A stretch of 64,000 bases of DNA from Trochalopteron elliotii (Eukaryota; Chordata; Aves; Passeriformes; Leiothrichidae), in contig JANPWX010000480.1 in the NCBI GenBank assembly GCA_024734555.1, positions 3,806,260 to 3,870,259 of the forward strand, in the 5' to 3' direction. Every line of letters begins with the position of its first letter. The first letter of the stretch is position 1. This document shows positions 25,052 to 36,000 of this stretch, in pieces. Position numbers and translations under genes: made by a program. The notes beneath the pieces were generated by a model that searched no databases, was not told the origin of the DNA, and saw only the letters and a program-made list of their open reading frames with translations.

Positions 25052-25361
25052 CTGCTCTGTCACAATAGGCTACGAAATAAAGATGCTTGACTCCAGTCAG
25101 AAGGCAGGAGAAATCAGAAGGTTTATTTACAATTCATTCAGCCCTTTTATAATATGCTGTGCCAAAAGGCACGTTATTGGTCCATAGGGCTGAGACCTCT
25201 CCCATTGGCTCAGTAACAGAAATAGCAAACAGCACCTGTTGTTATGGGAAAGGAATATTGTTTACACAAGGTTGTTTTGAGAAAAAGAAAACTGTTAAAA
25301 AATTTCTCTTGAGAAGAACTAGTTCTTCTCAAGCTCAGAAAATGTCGTGCACACACTGCTT
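25052..25361 (-). mobile_element. Solo LTR of a second ERVK-like family
   Basis: The LTR proper is 25,058-25,355 (298 bp) on the minus strand. It begins TGTGTGCACGAC, ends TATTGTGACA, and so has TG...CA termini. The flanks are CTGCTC (25,052-25,057) and CTGCTT (25,356-25,361), a 6-bp duplication with one mismatch. On the minus strand it shows two CCAAT boxes (complements at 25,204-25,208 and 25,176-25,180), a TATA box (complement about 25,147-25,154) and AATAAA (complement at 25,122-25,127), in the order U3, TATA, polyadenylation signal. An exact 26-bp palindrome lies at 25,308-25,333, in the U3 part. Sequence and termini differ from the LTRs at 9,770 and 21,957. The plus-strand open frame 25,159-25,416 mostly overlaps the LTR and is not a gene. 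Confidence 0.78.
25308..25333. promoter_or_regulatory. Perfect 26-bp palindrome in the LTR U3 region
   Basis: The half-site CTTGAGAAGAACT is followed immediately by its exact reverse complement. It contains inverted AGAAC/GTTCT and GAA/TTC units. These resemble steroid-receptor-type or heat-shock-type half-sites, but the spacing does not match a classical glucocorticoid element. It lies in the promoter-proximal half of the LTR, where transcription factors would bind. Function is an inference. Confidence 0.6.
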
Positions 25362-26040
25362 GAGTTGGAGAATGAGAGTTAATACAAGTGAGAAAACAAA
25401 TATTCCTGCTCTTTGAGCCATCACCTTGGGCTCCTCAGCCAGCTGAGCTGGTAGAGACCCAGACCATGATCATGGCTTAAATCTGACCTAAATTCAGCCC
25501 TGTTTTCCAATTGCCACAGCCACAAGATGTCCCTGGCTCTGTTGTGCTCCCACCAGCCCTTTGCTCTCACTTGGTGAGAGCTGCTCTGGGTGTCTGCAGG
25601 GATGCTCCTCTCCAGCAGCACCCTGGGCCAATGCCAGATGAAAGTGGATATTGTAACCACGGCTCCCTGTTCTTAGGGCCAAGAATCTCTAAGTCAATTA
25701 CCAAATAAGCCATCCCACAGTTAATTTTACTGTGTTCATTTGCAAACAGAGGAAAAACCTTTGGCCAAGGGGAATTTCCTGTTTTAGTCAGGTTTCCATG
25801 CAGGTGTACTCTTGAATGAATCTCTAAAGTAGATTGAAACACCAAAACCAGATACAGTGACCATTGGAAAGCTGTGAAAACTGCTATTTACTGTTAAAAT
25901 ATATAGTTTTTTAAGATATTTGCAAATATTACTTAAATTCAGTTGGTGGGGAAGAGAATAATTTTTTTTTTGCCTGTTCAGCTGTTAAACTCCAGTTCCT
26001 CTGTTTGTTCTGGAAAGTTATTTAAATTATTCATAGTTTG
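25362..26040. other. Non-coding stretch, no gene seen
   Basis: Moderately GC-rich at 25,420-25,680. Several short frames overlap on both strands there, without recognisable domains. Confidence 0.5.
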
Positions 26041-26125
26041 ATAGATCTGAAAATGAGAAGAGACCATTCCAATCTCATAGTCTGACCCTCTGCATAACCC
26101 AGGCCAGATTTCCCCCAGCAGTTCT
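26041..26125 (+). mobile_element. Ancient CR1-like LINE 3' tail fragment
   Basis: The segment has the ordered motifs GAGACCATTCC...TCATAGTCTGACCCTCTGCATAACCCAGGCCAGA...CCCCAGCAG (broken here for length). This is the pattern of old CR1 3' ends in birds, turtles and crocodilians (a 'gatcatctagtctgacc...cataacacaggcc' type string). It is strongly diverged and short, and no reverse-transcriptase part is present. CR1 is the dominant LINE of birds and reptiles, which supports the sauropsid assignment. Confidence 0.62.
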
Positions 26126-29100
26126 AATATTGACCCTGTAACTCATGCAGTGTAGGAAGATATTCTGGTTTAGTTTGCTCTTGTATTTTCAGTATTTAAA
26201 GAGCATGACTAGAGTCAAGCTGTGCTGGATAAATGATTTCCTGCTTCATCCTTTTCATCTGCTGGCACTACATATCTGGAACTTCATTAGCTGTGTTTGG
26301 TTTTCATTTGTTGTTATTGTGATACTCCTTGTTTTTAAATGTTTAAGTGTTTAAGGACAGATGCACATGATTTTAGATTTCTTATTTCCATCAAATTTGA
26401 ATATCGGTGTCTATGTTATACATTCATAGGTCTGACCCTACTTATTTCATCTCTCAGAAACATGGAGTTGCTAAATTATTTCTTAGTGTTTAACCTGGGA
26501 AAAAAAGTATGTTCATGCTCAGTCTTACCTCTGACTTTGTGTGCCAGGTTGAAATGACAGAATTCTTGTCCAAGAGTGACTCAAAGGAAAAAATTAGAGT
26601 CATGTGAGTCCAGCCTCTTTGCTGCAAAAGTAGAAAATGGATTCAGTAGTGCAGAACACAAGAATTGATGCCAGTAATGAATTGTGTAATTAAAATTGCA
26701 AGTAATACAAAACATAATTTCAACCTATTAACCTGGATTAGTGTGTGTGGGAGAATTTAAATCTCATTTACTTGAAAGGTAATACATAGAATTATTAGTG
26801 AATTATTAGTGAAACTTTTGAAGCATTTTTCATGAGGTGAAAACTGTCCAGTATTTTGTCTGGGGAATTGTAGCATAAAATATGAAGTACTGAAGGTGCA
26901 GTGAGCACAAAGTTAGAAATCATGTTTAGAGGAATAATTATTGTTTTGTAAAGTCCTGTACAACTTTGAAGGATGGAGTGATGAATGATATTAAAATTCA
27001 GTAATGTAGCAGCATCATATTACTCATGGGGAAAATCATGGGTATATCTTCTAGAGGTCATCAATGGTTCAGAAGATCAAACAGCAAATTTTGGTGACAG
27101 AATGGTCACAGCTGTCAGTATGGTTTAGTTGTTGGAACATTACATGTAATTTTGCCATAGGCTAAGGAAGATGTTTCCAGGTGAAATGGGAAAGTATCAA
27201 TATTGGACCTTAAAGAACCTGTAAATGTTTTAGTATTCAAGTTATTCAGCTTCAAAAAAGAACTAGTGCTGGAACGGGTCCAGAGAAGAGATGAAAGAGG
27301 AGGGAGGAGGAGACCAAAAGACAAAACTTCCAGAGGGTTTATCTGTTCTGCATGAGGTGGTTGAAGTGCAGAGGGGCTGCATGGTTTGGGGATTTAGATT
27401 GATGTCCAGAAATTTCAGGGACATGTGGGATCAACAGATCCAGGTAAAATTTTAACTCATTCAGTAGAAGTCTGCTGAGTTTTGATCCATCTGTGTGAAA
27501 GGAGGGGTTGTTGGTTTGTACCATTCACATATTTACATACAGTGAGTGAAATTCTAGACAGAAATGTGATAATCTTGCTTTTCCCCAAAGCAATCCTAGC
27601 TGATCTTACCTGTGGAGTTGTTTCTGGTTTTAGGGTGTTTTTCCCCTTCCTTTTATCGACGTGCCTACAAACTGTGTGCAAGAACAAATTGTAGCTTGAT
27701 GTTACCTCCAAGAAAAAAATAACCAAAGAAACCTGATATGAATGAAAAAGGAACCTTTCCAAGGGAACCTTTGAATTTCAGGGTTATCTTTCAATATCAT
27801 CAAAGTCAAAAAAATAAATTCCACTTTCTTGTTCTATTTTCTCCAACAGTAGAATACCAAAATATAGATCTGTTAAAAAATATATTATCAGAGCATCTGA
27901 TTTTAACAAGCTTCAAGACTTATACTCTTCTTTTTTCTGGTAGAGGTTAATGCATTTTGGCATTTCATTAGTAAATATGTCCTTTTATTATAAATTACTA
28001 TAAACAGTGCAGTCACTGTTTGGTGTGTGTCTTAAGAATAACAGTGTTCAAATTTATGTCTCTACATAATCTTAAATAGGCATTATTAATTATTAATTAA
28101 TTTATTAATTATTATTATTTATAAATATTAATTATAATAATTATTTATATTAGTTATAATAATTATTTATACTGTTATTTAAAACAGTAATGTTAGTAAG
28201 CAAACATTAAATTTAATAGGAAATCTGAAGCAGTCTGGATATGATATTCATCTCAGTTTAATGCAATTTCCATTGGTGATTCACTTGCTAAACTTAGAAA
28301 TATTTCCATTAACATGATTTTGCATAATCTGGTGATTAATAGTAGATTTTCTATTTTAATATGGGAAAATTCTTTACAGTCTAAGTGGGTGTCAGAATAT
28401 ATAGAGGCTAAACTGAATGCTTGTTACAACAGTGACTGGAGTTAATGCAGTAAGCCCACAGAGGCAGTGCTGCATTAGGGCACAAGATGCTCCTGAGTAG
28501 GCTTTTCATGGAAAAAAAAAATAAATTCTTATGGCAGCACTCTCATGGCAGCACTTTATGACTAAATTTCATGGATATTTTTTACCTCAAACACATCTAG
28601 AATATTTGACTGTGTAATAGGTAACATTTACAGGACATGTCTGTTGTATTCTTGCTTCTTGGTAAAATGCCCCACTACTTGAGTCTGCTGAAATTTAGCT
28701 CCTCTTGTAAAAGATGAAACATTAAATTTGGTGCCTGATCTCCAAGTTGATGAATTGATGAACTATATGTAGTATGTTGTCAGGAAAACTTGACCACGGA
28801 GAGTATTTTTTGTTTTTTCTTTGTCTTTATGTGCTTCTTCCCTATTGCAGTTGACTCTTGTAGATTTCTTTAGGTGTTGTTTTCCCATTCAACTGAGTAT
28901 ATTTCTGTGTTATGGCACATCTCATTTAAGGAATTGATCATTATATATGGTGTGATAGCTCTTATCTTAATTAATTTGGTTTTGAGGGCAAAAAGTAAAA
29001 TTTTCCTTGTTTAGTTTTCAACTGTAATGGCAATGTCAGCACCTTGGTATGTCCTTCCACAATGTAATTTGTATGCAACTTGCTTGCTGGGAATTGTGTT

Positions 29101-29915
29101 TCTCCATTTACCAAGTCATTTTTCTTGATGGTAACTGCTCTTTTGCACTGTAACCATACCGAGGACTGTAATTTACATGTTAAATGCTGTTCCTACTCCT
29201 TCCTTACCTCCCTAGTGAAAGTGGGATAGCAACACTACCCTACAGAGTTGACACATGATTTCTTATTATGTCTCCTGTGACCTTTATTCCTCCTGCCTCT
29301 ACCAGTGGACCTGTATCACTCAGAGCAAAACAGAATCTTCTATTTTCAGTGGAGCCTTGCTTTTTTTTCGTTAAAGAAATAAGAGATATTAGTGTTGAGA
29401 AACGATATCATTAACCAAGTAAAGCCAATGACAGAGAACATGAGGGAGTTATCTTTTAACAAGCTAATGGGTGAATGTTTATCCCCAGTTCAGTTTCAGT
29501 TTATATCCCACTGTCCTTGACTTTGGGCATTTTGAAGCCTGAGGTTTCTGTCTGCTCTTCCTGGGCATGCACAAGGCTCCTGCCCAGTTAGGTCAGAACT
29601 GGAGTTAGGACTGGGAGAGCCACTGAATTCAGGCTACTTACAGAAACATTTACAGAAACAGCTCTACTCTATCCCAGTACCTCCAAACTGATCAAGCCCA
29701 GCTGGTTTTTATTTGCTACTGCCTTAACAGCTTCACTACAACAGTTAGTGAGGAGTAATTTGATGTACACTCACAAGTGCTGAGGTCAGTGATGTTTTTA
29801 TTTACACACACAAACACACACTCATGCACTCCCCAGCCAAGGAAAGCACAGACATTCTGTCAGAGCATTGCCACAGGGTGAAAGCAGCCTTCTCTATCTC
29901 ACACACCCTGCATCA
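26126..29915. other. Non-coding stretch with a very AT-rich patch
   Basis: Contains the AT-rich tract 28,081-28,175, in which an 18-bp TTATAATAATT-type string is repeated with a period of about 21-23 bp. A short dispersed duplication of TGGCAGCACT occurs near 28,533-28,556. No gene is supported. Confidence 0.55.
28081..28175. repeat. AT-rich low-complexity tract
   Basis: Almost pure A/T with interleaved ATTA, TTAA and TTATAATAATT motifs. It could be a DNA-unwinding or scaffold-attachment type sequence, or simple slippage DNA. Confidence 0.8.
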
Positions 29916-30185
29916 TGAGTGGCAGGAACTCTAAGCTCAGAGCCTGGATGCTCTGGATCACTCCTTCAGGGACCATTTAGGAATTCTGTCTCCCAGGCCC
30001 CAAACTGAGTGGCAGGAACTCTGAGCTCAGAGCCTGGATGCTCTGGATCACTCCTCCAGGGACCACTTAGGAATTCTGTCTCCCAGGCCCCAAACTGAGT
30101 GGCAGGAACTCTGAGCTCAGAGCCTGGATGCTCTGGATCACTCCTCCAGTGGCTATTTAGGAATTCTGACTCCCAGGCACCAAAA
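29916..30185. repeat. Minisatellite: three tandem copies of a 90-bp unit
   Basis: Units start at 29,916, 30,006 and 30,096, each beginning TGAGTGGCAGGAACTCT. By hand, units 1 and 2 differ at about three positions, and unit 3 differs from unit 2 at about seven, most of them in its last 40 bp. The unit length is a multiple of three. One minus-strand frame is free of stops through units 3 and 2, then meets a TGA in unit 1. There is no start codon or splice context, so coding is unlikely. The flanks (left side ends in ACACACCCTGCATCA) show no transposon ends. Confidence 0.92.
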
Positions 30186-30924
30186 TTAACAGCCGGAATT
30201 AACCCTTCCTCACATCTTGGTTTGTAATTCTACTGAGCTTTACAGAACTATTTAAAAAAAAATCATATCTGGAATGTCAATGCATTGCCAGATGCATAAA
30301 TTACGGGGAAATTGCCCATATTTAAATAAATTCGTCAAGGAGAGACTGAATCATTCCAACTCCAGAAATCCCCAGGAAAAGACACTTTTGGGTCAGGAAT
30401 ATACTGAGAATGAAATGTTTGTGGTGAGCATTAGTCATTATACACCTGCTCTGTTAGTGCCTGGTGTGTCTCTCTTTGCTTTCTGCTGTACTCCTGCTGT
30501 CCTGCCTTGGGGATACTCTTTAACATAATCCGGCAGTTCCAGTTTTCTTCCTGTTCTGTGAGCAATTTCTTTTAAATCTCCAACAGTCTCAATATACTCA
30601 GTATTTTTAGTTCAAGAGGATGAGCAATTTCTAGGGCATTAGTAAATGCCTCTTTTTTTTCCTCTCCCCCTTTTTTTTTTTTTTATTAGTCATCTTCCAG
30701 ATGCATTGAATAACTTTCAAAACAAGGCTTGTCTCTACTTAACAAAGTTAAATTCATTGAAGCACTTCCTGTTACTAGGAGAAATAGAATTACTGAAACT
30801 GAGCTAAATGCCTGACATCATTGTTTCCAGGGGTAAAATCCTTTTTGTAAGTGGTTTTTACCCAAGATTTGACATTTTTTTGTCCTTCAAAAATTGCTGG
30901 TTTGCTCTAAATATCATCACATCT
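30186..30924. other. Non-coding stretch, no gene seen
   Basis: Contains T-rich runs near 30,650-30,685. The open frame 30,274-30,528 has no recognisable domain. Confidence 0.5.
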
Positions 30925-30981
30925 GTTATTATTATTATTAGTACTAGTAGTAGTAGTTGTTTTGATAATAATAATAATAAC
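30925..30981. repeat. Inverted trinucleotide repeat (GTTATTA...TAATAAC)
   Basis: A (TTA)n tract at 30,925-30,940 and a (TAA)n tract at 30,966-30,981 are perfect 16-bp reverse complements. They are separated by a 25-nt loop that holds an AGT trinucleotide run. The strand switch inside one microsatellite is unusual and would form a long hairpin. Confidence 0.85.
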
Positions 30982-31898
30982 TACTAATGCTGGAGTCCTG
31001 AGGTGACTTTTTTCTTGAGTAAAATAAAAGCAAAGTTCAAGGAAGGTGTTATTTCTTGCAAGAATTATTACAACAATTGAACAAAAATGTTGCTGACTGA
31101 ATTTCCCTGTGTGGGTTCTTTATCCCACAGACTTGGTAATTTGTAAGTCTAATATATTTCTATTATTTTATAAAAATGTGTCTTCTACCCATAATCCAGT
31201 ACTATTTTTTCTCTCCCTTAGGGATCTTTAGAAACCTTCAACAGCTTGATGATGCTTTTTCTGGACTATTTAACTACTGTCACAAAATTTTAGCTTTTAC
31301 TTGGCACCATTTTTGGTAAAAACAATTTAAATAGCAAAGTAAAAACGTTCTTTATTTCAAAAACCTGTCTCTCAAAGGGAGGAAAATGCAATTAGACTGG
31401 TTTGGGTAAGTAATTGGTGTGTAAGTCCTTGGTTTTGCCTTGTCATTTCTCTGCATAAACCACAGTTGCCAAAGAAGAGAGGGACATGTGGAGATGAGGC
31501 CACGGAAGTTTTGTTCTCTGAAAAATGATTTGAGAATTGTCCACGTATTCTATAAAAATATGAAAACATTTTTGAAGATATAGAGGGTCTATTGAAATGT
31601 AAATCTCTAGTTCATAGGTGAAAAATTATATAAAGAGTGTAAATAATTTCTATAAAAGCCTAAAGAACTTTGTATGTTGCTGCTACCTTTGTTCTCTAAT
31701 TAAAAGTGCATCGTGGTTCCATGTTCTGTCCCTTTCATTTTGCTGTAAACACAATCTTTCAGAAATAAAAATACTATTTTTTCACTCTCCAGATCTGTCA
31801 GTAAAGGGCTGAAAATGCATTTCATGCTAGAGACTCACCCAATCTTCACTTTCTTTGTTATCTTCAACTCTTTCCTCCTACTCTCTGCCAATCCTTGA
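30982..31898. other. Non-coding stretch, no gene seen
   Basis: AT-rich unique sequence with only short, overlapping open frames. Confidence 0.5.
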
Positions 31899-31900
31899 TT

Positions 31901-31963
<63 letters not shown>

Positions 31964-31966
31964 TTT
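31899..31966. repeat. (TTTA)17 microsatellite
   Basis: About 68 bp of uninterrupted TTTA units followed by a G-rich junction (GGGGGGAGG). Long and pure, so probably length-polymorphic. Confidence 0.97.
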
Positions 31967-33000
31967 GGGGGGAGGTGGATTTGCCCTGCTTTACACAGCT
32001 GTGGTCATCACATAATGTTTCCTTTCATCTGTAAGTTTCAAGTATTTCTGCTCCTTTCTGAGATCTGCTGAAAGCTTTACAATGTGGCCAAGTATTACTT
32101 TTCCATATAAATGCTGACTCTGCCAAACAGAGGATGAACCCACACAGATTTCAGAACTCAACAGTTATTTCCCTTTGGAGTGTGATGTTCTCCTTGAGAA
32201 GGTGAACCTGTGCAAGCAGCCAAGGCAGGCTGTGAGAAACAACACTGGGGGAAAAGAAGATATCAGTGTGACACTTCTGCAGAAACTAAATTCAGTTGGT
32301 GTAAGAATAATAATAATGAGGAAAAATAAACAGAGGAGTCCTCACCTCAGTCCTGCTGAATTAGGCTGAATTGCCTCTTGTGGAGTGTGCTCTTTGCTCC
32401 CCACTGCTGAAGTGCCACGTCTTCTGGAGCAGGAGAGAGGATGGTGACAAAAAGGTTAAGAGCTGAGCACAGAGAAGTATCTGCATTTTGCTTAAACTCC
32501 CTGCCTTGATCTCCCCAGAAACACAACAGCACTTGCCTACACAGATGAAAAGCAGAGAACTTCTCGAAAAGGTCAACATTTGTCTTGTACTAGTCTAGAC
32601 AGCCAGATGTGATGGTTAAAGAGGTACAAAATGGCCTTTACTGTGGTAAAGTTCTGTGTTGTCTGTTGCTCTTGCCACTCTTGACACGGGAGGAAAAATT
32701 CTTTTGTAAAATTCCTTTTGATATGAGAGGGGAATTAATAGTTACTGGAAAAAGGTTTGGGTAAAATATAATTTTTTGCTATGTTGTAGCTTTCTTGCAT
32801 TACTAATAGTTGCCAAGGAAACCAGCAGAACTCTGAAGTCTTGTGCTAGAAAGGCGGTTATGGTTATAAAAACAAGGTCATTTCAAACTGTGCCTGCAGA
32901 TTATAAAAGTGCTAGTGGGGACCTGCCACGGGTTCTGTTCTGCAGACTGGTGCCTGTTACATGCTCAATTTCAATTAGATTAAAAATGTTTATTGTGGTC
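31967..33000. other. Non-coding stretch, no gene seen
   Basis: Open frames at 32,175-32,579 overlap on both strands and carry no recognisable domain. Confidence 0.5.
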
Positions 33001-33008
33001 AATAATAA

Positions 33009-33090
33009 GTGGGTTTTGTTTGGTTGATTTTGTTTGGTGTTTTGGTTTTTTGTTTGTTTTGGTGTTTTGTTTTGTTTTGTTTTGTTTTGG
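33009..33090. repeat. (TTTTG)n-type low-complexity tract
   Basis: G/T-only sequence ending in a pure TTTTG array at about 33,064-33,090. Open frames through it encode strings of F, V, L and W and are artefacts of composition. Confidence 0.85.
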
Positions 33091-36000
33091 GGTGCCTCCA
33101 AATTATTCAGATTTACCTCAAGAGAAATTACTGTACATTGAGTGTGAAGGTTCCCTGTCCTGGATTGTCACATTGCTCTAAAGGCTTCTGTTAGAATCCA
33201 GAATCTGTCAATCTGCTGTGCTTTCTTTTCCTGGGGAAAGTGGACACCATTCAGTAGTTTTACCAACCTTTTAATACAATAACAAAGTAACTTGTAGCAG
33301 TCTTTGTACATGAGCTGTAATTATTTTCCAAGAGGTTCAGCTTGGCTCTTTGCCTTTCATCTCCAAGGGCACTTTTTCTTATGTTTTACGTTGTCCACCC
33401 TTGTCAGGCACAGCTATGAGCCTTGGCACATCCATCATCAGCCTTTCAGGGGAAAAAAAATGCCAACATTTGTAATAAATCTTTTTAAGGAACGAATGCT
33501 TATGAACTTTCTTCTCCTGTTGAATTTACGGGTCTGACATTTATTACCTCACTGATTTCAGCTAAAGCCTGAGGAGGAAATTGATTTAGGATGAAAACAG
33601 GTAATAATAGCTTGATTAGAATCATTTTCAGCTTCAAAGGACCTTCATGCCCTTCTGCATAAAATAATGATCATAAAATCAATTTGTTTCTGATTCCTTT
33701 TTTGCCTTTTCTGAAGGTGATGTTCTTTGCAAAGGACACATTAGTCATGATGTTTTACTGCTTTGAATAGCACTTCCATTTCTGATTTGCTTAAATGTTT
33801 TATTTTCCCAGCTCAAATACACTCTGGTTGTTAAGACAATCAGAAGTGATTGACAACTATGAATACTTCTTCCAGAAAGTGCCACAGACAATAAACTAAT
33901 TTTTGGTCCTTAACCAAGCTGTTTCTGGCTGTCACCCATCCCACACACTTTACAATTTACTCCTGGGTTTAATTTCTGTCTTTTTTTTCTGATGGAGAGG
34001 ACAAATCTGATGCTCAGAGAGGTAGCAGTTGAAAGCTATCTGTGACTATTCATTTTTGGTGTGACCAAAGTGTGTGCAGATGTGTCTTGCCACCTCACTG
34101 TTGGTTCTCCCAGGTATGGTTGACAGCATCCCCTGGAGTTTAGGAATCTCTGTTGCCCACACTGAACTCCAAATCCTTCAGCCTCTGAGGCAGCTTGCTT
34201 AAAAACCTCGCTGTCTAGAGAAAAAAAAAAGGTGATGTTGACACAGTCTGTGTGTCACATTTGTAATTCTCAGCAGAGGGAAGTTAAAAGAACTTCATGC
34301 AGGCATCCATAGGTTTTATATTTTGAATAAAATGATTTGATTTGAAATTTGTACATTTATTAGTGCAATAAAAGGAATTTTTAGCTGTATTTCTGTTGAT
34401 GACTCTCATCAGTGTTATATCTCAATGTTTTCATTTGGGAAATATCTTCAAAATGCAGGTAAGTGTTGTTACTTATTACAGGATGGTGAGAAGCAGCTAC
34501 AGAAGATTCTGGTGTGACCAAAAACTTTGGGGAAAAGGTTGAAGGGGCAAGCTACAGTTCTCTGGTTCCCCAGTGTGAATATTTGACCTTCTACCACCAG
34601 TGAAGCATTAGAATTTATTTCAGAGGAGAATAGTTGCTGGCAGAGGAAAAACTTTTCACACATCTGAAAGCAAACCACTCTGTCACAAAAAGTTCAAATG
34701 TTCAAAAGTTCAGTTCTTGTGGAGCATAATATGGTCTTGTCTGGACTTCTGATACTTTATTTTTTTATCTATTTAATATTTAAAGAAATGTGCCCTGAAG
34801 CTTTTGCCATTGTGTTTTGATTGTCAGTTGCATGTTCCTGTGAATGAACTTGGCAATTTTGGCTTTTCTTCATCTGCATTTGGTAGTGCAGGCAGATTAC
34901 AGACTAAAAGTTACTGATTGTGATTAGGTGATTTTAAGTCTCAATATTGCTCTTATCAATCAGTTTTCTTTTCAGCATCAGATATTCACACATGTAGTAA
35001 TTTCCTTTGACATTGTTATTCTTTGATTATAAATGGCCCATGAGTAAGGCATTATTTGAGGGAAGCAGAGTTTACTTTGAGGACTGACACTCTTTTTCTT
35101 TCTCTACTTTGATTTTTTTAATGTCTCAGTTTTCTTTACCAATAGTTGTGGCTAAGAGAGAACTACTGTGATAACCCAGTAGCTAAGACATATCTTAATT
35201 TGCATGTTAATTCTATTTTATGACCTTTCATGACTACCACATATGCCAGGTTTGATTCTTTTCAAGGGTCCAGTTCCATCTTTTTTCCATGTATGGAAGG
35301 GTCCCCAGTTAGATAAATCTTTCTGTTAAGAGCTGCTTAACAGTCAGAGGAGACTGTCAGGAGTTGATCATGGATAATTTATTGAGTCTGTTTTGCCTGG
35401 ACCTTGATTCTTTCCAGTACAGATAGATTTCAAGGTTTAGTATGTATTTAGTGTTATTTTTATAACTGCTGAGAACTGAAGAGGAGCAGGATTAAATCCT
35501 TTACATTCTAGAGTGAGTCAAATATCATGCCTTTTTTTTTTGTTTGTTAGTTTGTTTGCTTTCTCTCTTGCAGAAAAATGAGAAAATTTAAGTAGTTTGG
35601 GCACCAGGATCATTCCAGCTGGAAAACTCCTTATAATTTTATTTGTTTCACTCTTTCCTAAAAAGAACAACCATTAACTGATTTACTAGAATCTTTTGGA
35701 GGTTAAAAAATGATGCTGTATTAATGGCATAATGGCAAATTTTTTTTCCCTTTCTCATTAAGAAGTGTATCTTAATATCATTGTATTCTTTCTTACAATC
35801 TAGAAATCCAGACTCTCCAAGGAGAACACTATGCTTTTATCATGATGTCAATTCTGCCACTAACAGCTCTCAAAATGCAGTGTAGTCATATGTGTCAAGA
35901 AGAATTATAATTATACAGCCTGCATCACAGTTCTTATTTTATCTCCTTGCAAGTATACGCCAATATTTTTCCTAACTTAATGGCCAGAAAAGTAAGAATA

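Noticed and set aside
33009..33194. Strongly hydrophobic frames rich in F, W, V and L
   Set aside because: Produced by the TTTTG/GGTTT low-complexity tract, not by a membrane protein.
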